From positions 186,001-250,000 of the forward strand of contig MICF01000007.1 of the NCBI GenBank assembly GCA_001829785.1: 64,000 nucleotides of DNA, read 5' to 3'. The position numbers were made by a program, and so were the translations under genes. The notes beneath the pieces are model-generated. The model was not told where the DNA came from. It saw only the letters and a program-made list of their open reading frames with translations, and did no database searches. The stretch comes from Sulfurimonas sp. RIFOXYD12_FULL_33_39 (GTDB lineage Bacteria > Campylobacterota > Campylobacteria > Campylobacterales > Sulfurimonadaceae). The first letter of the stretch is position 1. Each line of letters begins with the position of its first letter. Shown in pieces: positions 1 to 11,441 of the stretch.

Positions 1-1365
1 CAAAAACCAAACAATAAAGCGCATAGTGTAGATGAAAGTGAGTTGGATGACAAGATAAAATTTCTAATAGAAAAACTTGCACACTTTAAAATCGAGGGTG
101 ATGTTGTAAGAACTTATGCTGGACCAGTTGTTTCGACTTTTGAATTTAAACCTGCCGCAAATGTAAAAGTTTCAAGAATTTTAAATCTTCAAGATGACTT
201 AGCAATGGCTCTAAGTGCTGAGACTATCCGTATCCAAGCGCCTATTCCCGGAAAAGATGTTGTAGGAATTGAGATACCAAATGAAAAAATTGATACTATT
301 TATCTAAGAGAACTGCTTGATAGCAAGATTTTTAAAGAGTCATCTTCTCCGCTTACAATAGTTTTAGGTAAAGATATAGTCGGAAAACCGTTTATAACAG
401 ATCTTAAAAAACTTCCTCACCTTTTAATAGCAGGAACGACAGGAAGCGGTAAAAGTGTCGGCATAAATGCTATGATACTCTCTCTTTTATATAAAAACTC
501 ACCTGATCAGCTTAGACTTCTTATGATAGACCCAAAGATGTTAGAATTTTCAATATACAATGACATCCCTCATCTTTTAACTCCGGTAATTACAAAAGCA
601 AAACAGGCTATTGTAGCACTAAATAACATGGTATATGAGATGGAGAGACGCTACTCATTGATGAGCGAGAATAGAACAAAAAATATAGAGAGCTACAACG
701 AAAAAGTTAAACGTGAAGGTGGTGAGCATCTCCCATATATAGTAGTTATAATAGATGAGTTAGCAGACTTAATGATGACAAGCGGAAAAGATGTAGAGTA
801 CTCTATTGCTAGACTTGCACAGATGGCTAGAGCTTCAGGAATTCATCTTGTCGTAGCGACTCAAAGACCTTCTGTTGATGTTGTAACGGGACTAATTAAA
901 GCAAATCTTCCGTCTCGTATATCATACAGAGTAGGGCAGAAAGTTGATAGCAAAATTATTCTTGACCAACAAGGAGCAGAGTCGTTATTAGGCAAAGGCG
1001 ACATGTTGTTTACACCTCCGGGTTCAACCGGACTTGTTCGTCTTCATGCACCGTGGAGTACTGAAGAAGAGATAGAAAAAATCGTTGATTTTATAAAATT
1101 ACAAAGAATGCCAAACTATGATAAACGGTTTTTGATAGAAGATAGCGAAAATAATTCTGCATCATCAAGCGAAAGTTATGAAGAGCTTGACCCTCTTTTT
1201 GATGAAGCAAAAAATGTTATCTTAAGCGATAGAAAGACTTCAATATCTTATCTTCAAAGAAAACTTCAAATTGGCTATAACAAATCTGCAAGATTGATTG
1301 AACAGTTAGAGGGAGAGGGCATCTTATCTGCACCAAACTCTAAGGGAATTCGTGAAATTTTATAA
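1..1365 (+). CDS. ftsK: DNA translocase FtsK (C-terminal part; gene begins before the window)
   Basis: Septal DNA pump that moves chromosome ends during division and, in XerCD bacteria, activates dimer resolution at dif. The frame is open from base 1, so the N-terminal membrane part lies upstream. Visible are the alpha/beta motor domain with Walker A GTTGSGKS, Walker B VVIIDELADLM, the ATQRP motif, and a C-terminal winged-helix gamma domain (about the last 65 residues) that would read polar DNA signals. The next gene starts in the stop codon (TAATG). Family assignment is secure; only the true start is out of view. Confidence 0.96.
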   Translation, partial: QKPNNKAHSVDESELDDKIKFLIEKLAHFKIEGDVVRTYAGPVVSTFEFKPAANVKVSRILNLQDDLAMALSAETIRIQAPIPGKDVVGIEIPNEKIDTIYLRELLDSKIFKESSSPLTIVLGKDIVGKPFITDLKKLPHLLIAGTTGSGKSVGINAMILSLLYKNSPDQLRLLMIDPKMLEFSIYNDIPHLLTPVITKAKQAIVALNNMVYEMERRYSLMSENRTKNIESYNEKVKREGGEHLPYIVVIIDELADLMMTSGKDVEYSIARLAQMARASGIHLVVATQRPSVDVVTGLIKANLPSRISYRVGQKVDSKIILDQQGAESLLGKGDMLFTPPGSTGLVRLHAPWSTEEEIEKIVDFIKLQRMPNYDKRFLIEDSENNSASSSESYEELDPLFDEAKNVILSDRKTSISYLQRKLQIGYNKSARLIEQLEGEGILSAPNSKGIREIL

Positions 1366-1757
1366 TGAGTAAACCTAATCTCATCTTTACAAAATATAAA
1401 AACTCATTTAGTGTATATGTGAAAAATTTGGAGTTATTGTCAGTTGAGCAGATACAGATTATAGAATCTTTTGTAAGTACGCGAAAAGGAGTTTTTGATT
1501 TTAACTCATACACGTTTGTTATTCAAAAAAGATTAGAATTTAATGAATTCGTCGCACTGATAGAAAAAAGTTCAATTGATGCTAAATGTGAAGAGAATAT
1601 TCCAAAAATTGAGCAAAAATCAAAAGTAGAGTTTGGAAAATATAAAGGAATGTACTATTGTGACATTCCGGACTCATATCTTTTGTGGTTAAAAAGTAAC
1701 TATTTAGGAAAAGATAGAGATATTATAGACTTAGAATTAAATTTTAGAGCCTTGTAG
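1365..1757 (+). CDS. Small DUF3820-like protein coupled to ftsK
   Basis: A 130-residue protein of unknown function that shares the TAATG junction with ftsK and so is probably translationally coupled to it. The C-terminal third carries a pattern (FGKYKGMYYCDIPDSYLLWL) that resembles the short DUF3820 family, in which FGKxxG is followed by P-x-x-YL-x-WL. The N-terminal half is not recognised. No signal peptide or membrane segment is seen. Family membership is an inference from the motif; the cellular role is unknown. Confidence 0.7.
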   Translation: MSKPNLIFTKYKNSFSVYVKNLELLSVEQIQIIESFVSTRKGVFDFNSYTFVIQKRLEFNEFVALIEKSSIDAKCEENIPKIEQKSKVEFGKYKGMYYCDIPDSYLLWLKSNYLGKDRDIIDLELNFRAL

Positions 1758-1844
1758 TGTTACTAAAATAAACATATTTTAAATAAAATCACTTGCCAAT
1801 GTTTACTTTGGTAACACATAGCTTTTACTGTTTACATATTTAGT

Positions 1845-1850
1845 TATAAT
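1845..1850 (+). promoter_or_regulatory. Probable -10 box of the acnB promoter
   Basis: A perfect TATAAT lies about 26 bases before the acnB start, in an AT-rich gap. No good -35 hexamer is at the usual distance, which is common in Campylobacterota promoters. Confidence 0.5.
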
Positions 1851-1875
1851 CCCTATACTAAATTTATAAACAGGA

Positions 1876-4467
1876 ATGACAATGGCATTTTTAGAAGAGT
1901 ATAAAAAGCATATTTCAGAGAGAGAGGCACTCGGCGTACCGCCGCTTCCGCTTTCGGCTGAACAAACTGCGCAGGTAATTGAATTGATTAAAAGCGATTG
2001 TACGGATGAGTTAGTAGGACTTATTACAAATCGCGTATCTCCCGGTGTTGATGACGCTGCATATGTAAAAGCCGCTTTTTTAAATGATGTTGCATCCCAA
2101 AAAGTAACAGTTAGCGGTATCTCTCCGGCTCAAGCAGTTAAAATAATGGGTATGATGTTAGGCGGGTACAATGTTAGACCTATCATTGATTGTTTAACGT
2201 CTGCAAATAAAGATGTAGTTGAAGCCGCAAAAGAAGCATTAAAAAAGACTCTGCTTGTTTATGATGCATTTAACGATGTAGAAGAGTTACATAAAGCCGG
2301 TAATGCAGCTGCTACTGAAGTTATGACTTCATGGGCAAATGCTGAGTGGTTTACCTCAACTCCGGCATTAGCCGAAAAAATTACAGTAACTGTTTATAAA
2401 GTTCCTGGTGAAACTAATACTGATGACCTTTCTCCTGCTTCTGAAGCTTTTACGCGTTCAGATATTCCACTGCATGCTAACTCTATGTTGGTTTCTAAAA
2501 TGGAGAACCCGATAGCGACTATTGCTAAGTTAAAAGAAGCAGGAAATCCTATTGCTTATGTAGGCGATGTTGTAGGTACAGGTTCAAGTCGTAAATCAGG
2601 TGTTAACTCTGTTCAATGGCACATGGGTGAAGATATCCCTGGTGTTCCAAACAAGCGTACCGGTGGTGTAGTTATCGGAGGTATTATTGCTCCTATTTTC
2701 TTTGCTACATGTGAAGACTCAGGTGCTCTTCCATTAGAGATGGATGTCACCGCTATGGAAACAGGCGATGTTATAACAATTTATCCATATAAAGGCGAAG
2801 CACATAAAAACGGTACATGTATCGCTACGTTTAAGTTAAACCCTAATACTATTACTGATGAAGTCAGAGCAGGTGGACGTATCCCGCTTATTATAGGTCG
2901 CGGATTAACTGCTAAAGCCCGTGGAGTTTTAGGTATGAGTGTTTCCGACGTATTTTTAACTGCAGAACAACCTGCAGATAGCGGCAAAGGTTATACTCTT
3001 GCTCAAAAAATGGTTGGTCATGCTTGTGGTATGAAAGGTGTTCGTCCAGGTATGTATGTAGAGCCTGTAACGACAACCGTAGGTTCTCAAGATACAACAG
3101 GTCCTATGACGCGTGATGAAATAAAAGAGTTGGCAGCTTTAGGTTTCTCGGCTGATTTGGTAATGCAATCATTTTGTCATACGGCGGCATATCCAAAACC
3201 CTCAGATGTTATAATGCACCATACTCTGCCTGAATTTATCTCTAACCGCTCAGGTGTGGCTCTTCGTCCAGGCGATGGCGTTATCCACTCATGGTTAAAC
3301 CGTTTAACGCTTCCTGATACCGTAGGAACAGGCGCAGATAGCCATACTCGTTTTCCAATCGGAATCAGTTTTCCAGGCGGTTCAGGTATAGTTGCATTTG
3401 CGGCAGTTACGGGTTCTATGCCTTTAACTATGCCTGAGTCTGTGCTTGTACGTTTTAAAGGCGACTTACAACCTGGTATTACGCTTCGTGACCTTGTAAA
3501 TGCTATTCCATATTATGCAATCAAAGAGGGTCTTTTAACTGTTGAGAAAAAAGGTAAGAAAAATATATTTAACGGTCGTATTTTAGAGATAGAAGGTCTT
3601 CCTAATCTTAAAGCCGAGCAGGCATTTGAGCTGTCGGACGCATCTGCTGAGCGTTCTGCTGCCGCATGTACTGTACTTTTAAACGAAGCTCCGGTTATTG
3701 AATATTTAAAATCAAATATTACATTAATTGAATCTATGATTGCCGATGGTTATCAAGATGCACGTACACTGCAACGCCGTGCAGATAAAATGAAAGAATG
3801 GTTGGCAAATCCGTCATTGATGCAGCCGGATGCCGATGCTGAATATGCAGCCGTAATTAATATAGACCTTAATGAAATCAAAGAGCCGATTTTAGCATGT
3901 CCTAACGACCCTGATAATGTTAAACTTTTAAGCGAAGTAGCCGGTGAAAAAATTGATGAAGTATTCTTAGGTTCTTGTATGACAAATATCGGTCACTACC
4001 GTGCGGCGGGTGAAGTTATGCGCGGTGAGGGAAAAGTTGAAGTTGAAAAATTCTGGATTGTTCCGCCGACTCGTATGGATGAGCAACAGCTGATTAACGA
4101 AGGTTATTACGATGTTTACAAATCAATTCAAGCGCAAACGGAAGTACCTGGATGTTCACTATGTATGGGTAACCAAGCAAGTGCACGCCCAAACTCAACC
4201 GTATTTTCCACTTCTACTCGTAACTTTGATAACCGTTTAGGTAAAGGTACTCAAGTATATCTAGGTTCTGCAGAACTTGCTGCTGTATGTTCTAAGCTGG
4301 GACGTATTCCGACCGTAGAAGAGTATATGAGCATAGTTCCTCAAAAACTTGCAGGTAAAACAGATGATGTTTATAAATATCTAAACTTTAACGAAATTAA
4401 CAATTATCATTTAGAGGCACGTACTGTTGCCGAAGAAAAATACGGCGTTAAAATTAAAGCCGTATAA
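1876..4467 (+). CDS. acnB: Aconitate hydratase B
   Basis: Interconverts citrate and isocitrate in the TCA cycle, forward or reductive. 863 residues, the usual AcnB length, with the swivel domain ahead of the iron-sulfur domains. Cluster and substrate motifs are visible: [30 protein letters not shown] and CSLCMGNQ, supplying the cysteines of a [4Fe-4S] cluster. A second ATG two codons in would also work; AGGA sits just upstream. It stands alone between ftsK and a regulatory gene, 11 kb from the rest of the TCA block, and ends in a strong stem-loop. Confidence 0.97.
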   Translation: MTMAFLEEYKKHISEREALGVPPLPLSAEQTAQVIELIKSDCTDELVGLITNRVSPGVDDAAYVKAAFLNDVASQKVTVSGISPAQAVKIMGMMLGGYNVRPIIDCLTSANKDVVEAAKEALKKTLLVYDAFNDVEELHKAGNAAATEVMTSWANAEWFTSTPALAEKITVTVYKVPGETNTDDLSPASEAFTRSDIPLHANSMLVSKMENPIATIAKLKEAGNPIAYVGDVVGTGSSRKSGVNSVQWHMGEDIPGVPNKRTGGVVIGGIIAPIFFATCEDSGALPLEMDVTAMETGDVITIYPYKGEAHKNGTCIATFKLNPNTITDEVRAGGRIPLIIGRGLTAKARGVLGMSVSDVFLTAEQPADSGKGYTLAQKMVGHACGMKGVRPGMYVEPVTTTVGSQDTTGPMTRDEIKELAALGFSADLVMQSFCHTAAYPKPSDVIMHHTLPEFISNRSGVALRPGDGVIHSWLNRLTLPDTVGTGADSHTRFPIGISFPGGSGIVAFAAVTGSMPLTMPESVLVRFKGDLQPGITLRDLVNAIPYYAIKEGLLTVEKKGKKNIFNGRILEIEGLPNLKAEQAFELSDASAERSAAACTVLLNEAPVIEYLKSNITLIESMIADGYQDARTLQRRADKMKEWLANPSLMQPDADAEYAAVINIDLNEIKEPILACPNDPDNVKLLSEVAGEKIDEVFLGSCMTNIGHYRAAGEVMRGEGKVEVEKFWIVPPTRMDEQQLINEGYYDVYKSIQAQTEVPGCSLCMGNQASARPNSTVFSTSTRNFDNRLGKGTQVYLGSAELAAVCSKLGRIPTVEEYMSIVPQKLAGKTDDVYKYLNFNEINNYHLEARTVAEEKYGVKIKAV

Positions 4468-4477
4468 TATATCTACA

Positions 4478-4501
4478 GCAGAAAAGGTTTGCCTTTTCTG
4501 C
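4478..4501 (+). terminator. Stem-loop after acnB
   Basis: Perfect 10-bp stem (GCAGAAAAGG / CCTTTTCTGC) with loop TTTG, eleven bases after the acnB stop. There is no T-run after it on the + strand, so it may terminate weakly or protect the 3' end. Confidence 0.6.
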
Positions 4502-4601
4502 AAAACCCAAATTAATTAACTGCAAATAATTTTAATCTACTTTAATAAAATTAATTATATACTTGATACAATCACAAAAAATATATAAAAAAAGATGTTT
4601 A

Positions 4602-6980
4602 ATGGAAAAATTTTTAAAAATAGGTGTGCTTCTTTTATTTCTAATAGGCGGAACTCTATTTTTGTTCAACAACTTTGTTTCAAATTATAATCATGAAATA
4701 GAAAAAACAAAACATAAAATAGATGGGGTTGAGTTTGCGCAAAAACTTCAAAAATTTGTTTTAAAACTTCAAAAACTAAGAGGATATAGTCAATTTGAAG
4801 AGATGTCAATCACTGAAACAAATTGGGATATTATTATAAATAGTGTTGAATCAATTAAAGCAGATGCAAAAAAAGATATTTTTAATATTAAAAAGTTCAA
4901 TACGCTTTACCCTACGCTTTATGATGATGGTTATATTCATATAATAAACGAGATTGAAGAGTTATTAAATAGTTCTAAGCAAGAAGATAAAACTATTTTA
5001 TATCAAAAATATACACATATTATTGCGCAGTTACATGAAAAGATGTACAACATAGGGTTTAAATCTAAACTTTTGCTAGAGTCGGAGAGCGATAAATACT
5101 TTTATGTAGAGACTATGCTAAAGCATATACCTAATCTTATTGAAGTGATAGGCAAGATTAGAGCAAAAACTACCAAAGCTGTAATGGATAATACTACAAA
5201 TGCAGAGCTTAAATACTCAATTCAAAATAATTGTCTGATATGTGAAGAACATACAAAACAAATCTATAAAACTATAAGTGAAATAAGCAACGATGTAGAA
5301 AAAACAAGACTGTTATCCATGCTTGAAAATATCAATGTTGAAACAAAGAATATGAGAGAATATGTTAAAAGTACTATCATGTCAGATAAAACAAATATGG
5401 ATGCGTTGGAGTTTTTTACGATAGCAACAAATTTAATCGATAAAGTTTTTTCACTTTATAGCGTAAATGCAGAGTTTTTAAATCAAAAGTTATATATAAA
5501 GTTAGATGAATTAAATGAGACTAAACGCTATGGAATTATTATTGGAGCAATAGTAGTTTTATTTATACTCATAACAATATTTTCAATGATTAGAAGCTAC
5601 ATGTTATATTCAAAAAGTGAAGATAAGATAAAAAATAATTTAACATCAATTATACAGCTAAAAAATGATTTAGAAAAATGCAAGACGATTCAAGACATAT
5701 CTTCGTCTGCTCTTTACTTTTTTTCTGATAAATTTAATATTGTTCAAGGAGCGATATACCTTTTTAACGAAGAGAATAATAAACTCTATCTTGCATCATC
5801 TTATGCCACAAACAAAATGAAGCCTATCGTTGAGCTAGGGGAGGGACTAATAGGAGAAGTTGCAGTCCAAATGAGGCAAATTCATACATATTCAAGTGGC
5901 GATAAAAAAACAAAGTTTAATATAGAATCTATAACAATTGAACCAAACAATATACGCACAATTCCGTTGATAAGCTATGATAAAATATTCGGAATACTGC
6001 AATTGGGATTCATTAGAAAAAATGAGATAGTTTATAATGATGATTTTCAGTATTTTATTGATATGATTATCGGCTTTTTACGTGATGCAAAACATCTTGA
6101 AACAACAAAAAAATATATAGACCTAATAGATAAACATGTAATTACTTCAAAGACAAACACAAAAGGTATTATTACGGATGTTAGTGATGCATTTACAAAA
6201 ATTTCTGGATATTCAAAAAAGGAGATTATTGGAAAATCACACTCTGTTGTTTCTCATCCCGATACTCCAAAAGAGATATATAAAAATCTATGGAAAACTA
6301 TATTAAGCGGAAAAATATATAAAGGCGAAGTTAAAAATTTAAACAAAAACGGTAAGGAGTATTGGATAGAGACCACCATAACTCCACAAACGGATAAATA
6401 TAATAATATTTTAGGATTTTCTGCAATAATTCGTGATATAACAGATAAGAAAAGAATAGAGGAATATTCTATTACAGACGCTTTGACAGGGTTATATAAT
6501 AGACGTTTCTTTGATTCAAACTTTGCAAAAGAATATAATATTTCAAAAAGAGAAAATAAAAACTTAGTTTTATTAATTATAGATATAGACTATTTTAAAC
6601 AATATAATGATTTTTATGGGCATCAAAAGGGTGATGATGTTTTAAAATCTATCTCAAAAGCCATGAAAATATCTTTTAAGCGCGCAAATGATTATGTTTA
6701 CAGATTGGGAGGAGAGGAGTTTGCTATCTCATTTTATTCTAATAGTCAAAAAAATGCGCAAGATAGAGCAGAATTTTTACGTAAAAATATAGAAGAACTT
6801 AAAATAGAGCATAGTGCAAGTGATATTTCGCAATATGTTTCAATATCTATCGGGCTGTCATTTATGCCAAAAGAGTGCATAATGGGAATAGATGAGATAT
6901 ATAATGTTACCGACGAAGCTTTATATATAGCTAAAAACAACGGTAGAAACAGGGTTGAGACGGCAGTTCTCAATCTCTGA
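4602..6980 (+). CDS. Membrane GAF-PAS-GGDEF diguanylate cyclase
   Basis: Makes the second messenger c-di-GMP in response to an unknown signal. Start chosen at the ATG giving MEKFLKIGVLLL, which puts the first membrane helix at the N terminus. A long periplasmic helical region of about 300 residues follows, then a second helix (RYGIIIGAIVVLFILITIFS), a GAF-like domain, a PAS domain and the cyclase domain. The active site reads GGEEF, preceded by RAND, which fits the RxxD product-inhibition site at the canonical distance. No EAL or HD-GYP domain is present. The 3' end overlaps the convergent lolA gene by 11 bases. Confidence 0.92.
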   Translation: MEKFLKIGVLLLFLIGGTLFLFNNFVSNYNHEIEKTKHKIDGVEFAQKLQKFVLKLQKLRGYSQFEEMSITETNWDIIINSVESIKADAKKDIFNIKKFNTLYPTLYDDGYIHIINEIEELLNSSKQEDKTILYQKYTHIIAQLHEKMYNIGFKSKLLLESESDKYFYVETMLKHIPNLIEVIGKIRAKTTKAVMDNTTNAELKYSIQNNCLICEEHTKQIYKTISEISNDVEKTRLLSMLENINVETKNMREYVKSTIMSDKTNMDALEFFTIATNLIDKVFSLYSVNAEFLNQKLYIKLDELNETKRYGIIIGAIVVLFILITIFSMIRSYMLYSKSEDKIKNNLTSIIQLKNDLEKCKTIQDISSSALYFFSDKFNIVQGAIYLFNEENNKLYLASSYATNKMKPIVELGEGLIGEVAVQMRQIHTYSSGDKKTKFNIESITIEPNNIRTIPLISYDKIFGILQLGFIRKNEIVYNDDFQYFIDMIIGFLRDAKHLETTKKYIDLIDKHVITSKTNTKGIITDVSDAFTKISGYSKKEIIGKSHSVVSHPDTPKEIYKNLWKTILSGKIYKGEVKNLNKNGKEYWIETTITPQTDKYNNILGFSAIIRDITDKKRIEEYSITDALTGLYNRRFFDSNFAKEYNISKRENKNLVLLIIDIDYFKQYNDFYGHQKGDDVLKSISKAMKISFKRANDYVYRLGGEEFAISFYSNSQKNAQDRAEFLRKNIEELKIEHSASDISQYVSISIGLSFMPKECIMGIDEIYNVTDEALYIAKNNGRNRVETAVLNL

Positions 6981-7485
6981 TAATATCAAATTCCAGAGGA
7001 AAGACAGGAATAAAATTGTTAATATCTACCTCTTTATTTTGTTTTTGGTTCTTAAAAGTTATTTTAACCTTGTTTTCAAATTCATCCAAATATGAGATAG
7101 ATTCTATTAAACTGTTGCTTTTCATTATGGTAAATTTCGTATCTTTATAGGTTGCGGTATATATGTTTTTTTCTATCTCTTTAGCGTTTGATATGATTTT
7201 AAAAAAGTCAAAATTTGATTCTAATCTTTTTATAATAACCTGTTCTATTTCCGATTCTACGATTGTTACTTCAAAATTATTTATATAAACCTCTTTTTTA
7301 ACAGGTTTTAGATAGCTCCATCTTGCATTTTGAGGCTTAAGGGCTACAATCTTCCCGTTATACACTAATATCTTATTTTTATCATCGGTAATACTTTGTG
7401 TAAACTCCGCTTCAAATGAAGTTATAGTGTCAAATGATGCAAACAGATGTATAGTTGAAATGAGTATTAAAAGAAAATATTTCAC
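6970..7485 (-). CDS. lolA: Outer-membrane lipoprotein carrier protein LolA
   Basis: Periplasmic chaperone that ferries lipoproteins from the inner-membrane Lol complex to the outer membrane. 171 residues with an N-terminal signal peptide (MKYFLLILISTIHLFA) and the LolA pattern of SFEAEFTQ followed by ARWSYLKPVKKEVYIN. It is somewhat shorter than the gammaproteobacterial protein, as usual in this phylum. It lies divergent to secA, and a Lol-type permease follows secA, so the locus groups protein export with lipoprotein transport. Confidence 0.88.
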   Translation of the reverse strand: MKYFLLILISTIHLFASFDTITSFEAEFTQSITDDKNKILVYNGKIVALKPQNARWSYLKPVKKEVYINNFEVTIVESEIEQVIIKRLESNFDFFKIISNAKEIEKNIYTATYKDTKFTIMKSNSLIESISYLDEFENKVKITFKNQKQNKEVDINNFIPVFPLEFDIIRD

Positions 7486-7661
7486 TTTTTTCCTTGCTTT
7501 TTTTGAAAATTATATCTAAGCAATTGTTTACATATTGTTTAATATAAATATTTAAAAAAATCATTTGATGATTTATACAAATTATTATTATAAGTATGAT
7601 AAAATAAACACAATTTCAGTGGTAGGCGTTTAAATAGCGCTTGTCTATAATAAGGTTTCGG

Positions 7662-10235
7662 ATGCTACAGGCGTTAATGGGTAAGATTTTTGGTACTTCA
7701 AACGATCGTGAATTAAAAAAATATAGTAAAATAGTTAATAAAATAAATGAATTAGAAAACAGATATCAGGTTTTAAGCGACGATGAGTTAAAAGCTGCTT
7801 TTGCAGAGCTTAAAGATAGTGTTATTAGAGGCGAAAAGAGTTTGGATGATGTTTTAGCAGACTCTTTTGCTATAACAAGAGAAGCAAGTATCAGAACTCT
7901 TAATATGAGACATTTTGACGTACAGCTTATCGGCGGAATTGTTTTGCATGAAGGCAAAATTGCAGAAATGAAAACAGGAGAGGGTAAAACACTTGTAGCA
8001 ACTCTTCCTATTGTTCTAAATGCGATTACGGGAAAAGGTGTTCATCTTGTAACTGTAAATGATTACCTTGCATCAAGAGACGGTAATGAGATGCGTCCAC
8101 TTTATGAATTTTTAGGATTTAGCGTCGGTGTAATCCTAGATAGTATGCATGAACACTCCTTAAAGAGAGAAGTCTATAATGCTGACATCACTTATGGAAC
8201 AAATAACGAATTCGGATTTGATTATCTAAGAGACAACATGAGTTATTCTCGTGAACAAATGGTTCAAAGAGGTCATAATTTTGTTATAGTAGATGAAGTT
8301 GACAGTATTTTAATTGATGAAGCTAGAACGCCGTTGATTATTTCAGGACCTACTAACAGAACTCTTCAGGATTTTAGCGATGCAAATAAGATTGCTTTAC
8401 GGTTAGTTAAAGATGAACACTTTAGTGTTGATGAAAAAGATAAAATTATTCTACTAACAGAAGAAGGTATAACAAAAGCTGAAGAGTTGTTTGGTGTAGA
8501 AAATCTCTACAGTCCGGAGAATGCTTCACTTTCACATATTCTTGATCAAGCACTTAAAGCTAATCATCTGTTCGAGAAAGATGTTGACTACGTTGTAAAT
8601 AACGGCGAGGTAGTTATAGTTGATGAATTTACGGGTCGATTAAGCGAAGGCAGACGTTACTCAGAAGGTCTGCATCAAGCACTAGAGGCAAAAGAGGGTG
8701 TTGATATAAAAGAGGAGACTCAAACATTAGCTGATATTACTTTTCAAAACTATTTTAGAATGTATGATAAGTTAGCAGGTATGACGGGAACTGCTCAAAC
8801 AGAAGCATCGGAGTTTGCTCAAATATACTCGCTTGATGTTATTTCAATACCTACAAATATACCGATTTCAAGAGAAGATTTGAACGATTTGATTTATAAA
8901 ACGGAAAAAGAGAAGTTTGAAGCGGTAATAAATACAATTAAAAAATTATCAAAAACAGGTCAGCCGGTTTTAATCGGTACTGCTTCTATCGAAAAATCTG
9001 AAATACTGCATGAAGTACTCAAAAAAGAGAAGATAGCACATACCGTTTTAAATGCTAAAAATCATGCTCAAGAGGGTGAGATAATTAAAGGTGCCGGAGT
9101 AAAAGGTGCAGTCACAATTGCTACAAATATGGCAGGACGCGGTGTTGACATTAAAGTTAATGATGAAGTTAAAGCATTGGGCGGTCTTTATATTATAGGA
9201 ACTGAGAGACATGAAAATCGTCGTATAGACAATCAGCTTCGTGGAAGAAGCGGTCGTCAAGGCGATGCAGGAACAACACAATTTTATCTCTCTTTAGAAG
9301 ATAATCTTCTTAGAATTTTTGGAAGCGATAAAATTAAAAGTATTATGGAAAGACTTGGTGTTGAAGACGGTGAATATATAGAGTCAAAAATGGTTACGCG
9401 TGCAGTAGAAAAAGCTCAGAAAAAAGTCGAGAATATGCACTATGAAGGTAGAAAGCAAATTGTTGAGTATGATGATGTCGCAAATGAGCAGAGAAAAATT
9501 GTCTATAAATTTAGAAATCAACTGCTCAATCCTGAGTATGATATTTCATCAAAAGTCAATGAAATTAGAGCCGAATATATAGAACATGTTCTTAACAGTT
9601 GCAATATTTTTGCAGGCGGCGCAAAAGAGGATTTCAATCTTGAAAAAGTTCTAAAACTACTACAAGAGGAGTTAAATCTTGAGATACATGTAGATGATTT
9701 ATCCTCATTAGAGTATGAGGAATTATTAAACGCCGTAACACAAACTGTTAAAAAAGCTTATGACGATAAGATGAGCGTTCTAAATGACGGTATATGCAGC
9801 GAAATCGAGAGAGAATTATATTTAAAAGAGTTAGACAGCGCGTGGAGAGAACATCTTTACGCTATGGACAATATGAAAACAGGTATAAGACTTCGTGCAT
9901 ACAACCAAAAAGACCCTCTTGTAGAGTATAAAAAAGAGAGCTTTAACCTTTTTACAGAACTTATTGCCGATATCAAATTCAATACGATTAAAACTCTTCA
10001 GATTATTCAATTTAGAGTTGAAGACCCTGAAGAAGAGGCAAGAAGAGTTGCCGAACGCCTTGATATACAGAGAAAAATAAATGAAGCGGCAATTCAGTTT
10101 AACCTATATAATAATGAAGAAAGTAGTATAGAAAAAAAAGTTTCTAGAAATGATCTTTGCCCATGCGGAAGCGGTAAAAAGTATAAACTTTGCTGTGGTA
10201 AAAGTGGTCCTAAAAAAGGTGTTTTTGCTTCTTGA
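7662..10235 (+). CDS. secA: Protein translocase ATPase SecA
   Basis: Motor that drives unfolded preproteins through SecYEG. 857 residues from the ATG giving [18 protein letters not shown], which matches the usual Campylobacterota N terminus; AAGG sits six bases before it. A TTG farther upstream is open but unlikely. Seen in order: Walker A MKTGEGKT, the [15 protein letters not shown] helicase motif, [18 protein letters not shown], and a C-terminal zinc-binding tail [13 protein letters not shown] that contacts SecB or ribosomes. The next gene overlaps its stop by four bases. Confidence 0.97.
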   Translation: MLQALMGKIFGTSNDRELKKYSKIVNKINELENRYQVLSDDELKAAFAELKDSVIRGEKSLDDVLADSFAITREASIRTLNMRHFDVQLIGGIVLHEGKIAEMKTGEGKTLVATLPIVLNAITGKGVHLVTVNDYLASRDGNEMRPLYEFLGFSVGVILDSMHEHSLKREVYNADITYGTNNEFGFDYLRDNMSYSREQMVQRGHNFVIVDEVDSILIDEARTPLIISGPTNRTLQDFSDANKIALRLVKDEHFSVDEKDKIILLTEEGITKAEELFGVENLYSPENASLSHILDQALKANHLFEKDVDYVVNNGEVVIVDEFTGRLSEGRRYSEGLHQALEAKEGVDIKEETQTLADITFQNYFRMYDKLAGMTGTAQTEASEFAQIYSLDVISIPTNIPISREDLNDLIYKTEKEKFEAVINTIKKLSKTGQPVLIGTASIEKSEILHEVLKKEKIAHTVLNAKNHAQEGEIIKGAGVKGAVTIATNMAGRGVDIKVNDEVKALGGLYIIGTERHENRRIDNQLRGRSGRQGDAGTTQFYLSLEDNLLRIFGSDKIKSIMERLGVEDGEYIESKMVTRAVEKAQKKVENMHYEGRKQIVEYDDVANEQRKIVYKFRNQLLNPEYDISSKVNEIRAEYIEHVLNSCNIFAGGAKEDFNLEKVLKLLQEELNLEIHVDDLSSLEYEELLNAVTQTVKKAYDDKMSVLNDGICSEIERELYLKELDSAWREHLYAMDNMKTGIRLRAYNQKDPLVEYKKESFNLFTELIADIKFNTIKTLQIIQFRVEDPEEEARRVAERLDIQRKINEAAIQFNLYNNEESSIEKKVSRNDLCPCGSGKKYKLCCGKSGPKKGVFAS

Positions 10236-11434
10236 AAACATCAATAGTTCCTTATTTAGTAAAGCGCTTTTTGCGATTTGACAATGAGCAGCCGTTTATA
10301 TTTTTATCTGCTTTATTGGCATTTTTAGGTATATCGCTCGGTGTTATGGTTCTTTTAATAGCAATGGCTCTTATGAATGGTTTTGATAATGAGTTTAGAA
10401 AGAAATTAACAATAATGAATTACCCTTTAACAATTATTCCTAAGTTTTACGGGGCAGTTAATGAGAATTTACTTTTAGATTTAGAGTCCAAATTTACAAA
10501 TCTTAGCTTTAGTCCATACGTTCAATCTGCAGTCATGGCAAGAAGCGGTTCAAAACTTGAGGGCGGCTATATCTTTGGCGTTGACTTTAAAAGTGAAGCA
10601 AAAGTAAATAGTGTTTTAAGAGATGCTATAAAAGATAGAAATTTTGATAGATTTGATGTATTGATAGGTAAATCCCTAAAAGACGAGTTTGCTCTTTACG
10701 AGGGTGATAAACTTATGTATATATTTACACATGTAGAACCGGGCGGAATGTCTATTACCCCGAAAATCAAAAGATTTAATGTTACAGGTATTTTTGATTC
10801 AGGGCTTTCCGCGTATGATAAAGCTTATAACTATACAACTCTCTCCTCGCTACAATCTATAATGAATTTACCTTCTAATCAATATAGCGGAATTCATATA
10901 TATTCGGATAATCCACATGAAGATATTTTAAAAATCAAAGAATTTCTTCCTCAAAGTGTTACTATTAAAGGATGGTGGGAAGATAATGTAAACTTTTTTG
11001 CAGCATTAGAGCTTGAAAAGGCCTCTCTTTTTATTGTACTAATGTTAATAATTTTAATTGCTGCAATAAATATTATATCTTCACTTTTAATGACCGTTAT
11101 GAATAGAAGAAGCGAAATTGCACTGCTTTTATCTTTGGGAGCGACATCTGCAGAAATTAAAAAGGTATTTTTATATCTAGGCGTAGTAATAGGCGTAGGC
11201 GGTATATTAGCCGGAATAACTTTAGGAATGAGCGGTTTATGGGTGCTTAGTACTTTTGATATAGTTCATCTGCCAAAAGATGTTTATCCGACATCAACCC
11301 TTCCTCTTGATTTGGATGTAAAAGATTTCTTATTTATTGTTTTTGGAGCATTTATAATAGTTGTAGCATCTTCATACTATCCTGCGAAAAAAGCAAGTGA
11401 AATAGATATTTTAACTGTTCTTAGAAATGAGTAG
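10232..11434 (+). CDS. LolC/LolE-type lipoprotein-releasing permease
   Basis: Inner-membrane subunit of the ABC system that extracts lipoproteins and hands them to LolA. 400 residues, TTG start overlapping the secA stop. One membrane helix near residue 25-45 is followed by a large periplasmic MacB-like domain, then three C-terminal helices of the FtsX permease domain ([16 protein letters not shown] is the cytoplasmic coupling stretch). The ATPase LolD is not in the window. LolC, LolE and LolF cannot be told apart by eye. Confidence 0.88.
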   Translation: MKTSIVPYLVKRFLRFDNEQPFIFLSALLAFLGISLGVMVLLIAMALMNGFDNEFRKKLTIMNYPLTIIPKFYGAVNENLLLDLESKFTNLSFSPYVQSAVMARSGSKLEGGYIFGVDFKSEAKVNSVLRDAIKDRNFDRFDVLIGKSLKDEFALYEGDKLMYIFTHVEPGGMSITPKIKRFNVTGIFDSGLSAYDKAYNYTTLSSLQSIMNLPSNQYSGIHIYSDNPHEDILKIKEFLPQSVTIKGWWEDNVNFFAALELEKASLFIVLMLIILIAAINIISSLLMTVMNRRSEIALLLSLGATSAEIKKVFLYLGVVIGVGGILAGITLGMSGLWVLSTFDIVHLPKDVYPTSTLPLDLDVKDFLFIVFGAFIIVVASSYYPAKKASEIDILTVLRNE

Positions 11435-11441
11435 AAGATAT

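Noticed and set aside
1757-1818. Inverted repeat GTGTTAC / GTAACAC upstream of acnB
   Set aside because: Arms are only seven bases and about 50 bases apart; likely chance in AT-rich DNA.
4563-4601. Longer N terminus (TTG start) for the diguanylate cyclase
   Set aside because: The extra 13 residues are charged and precede the natural signal-anchor start MEKFLKIG; no ribosome site favours the TTG.
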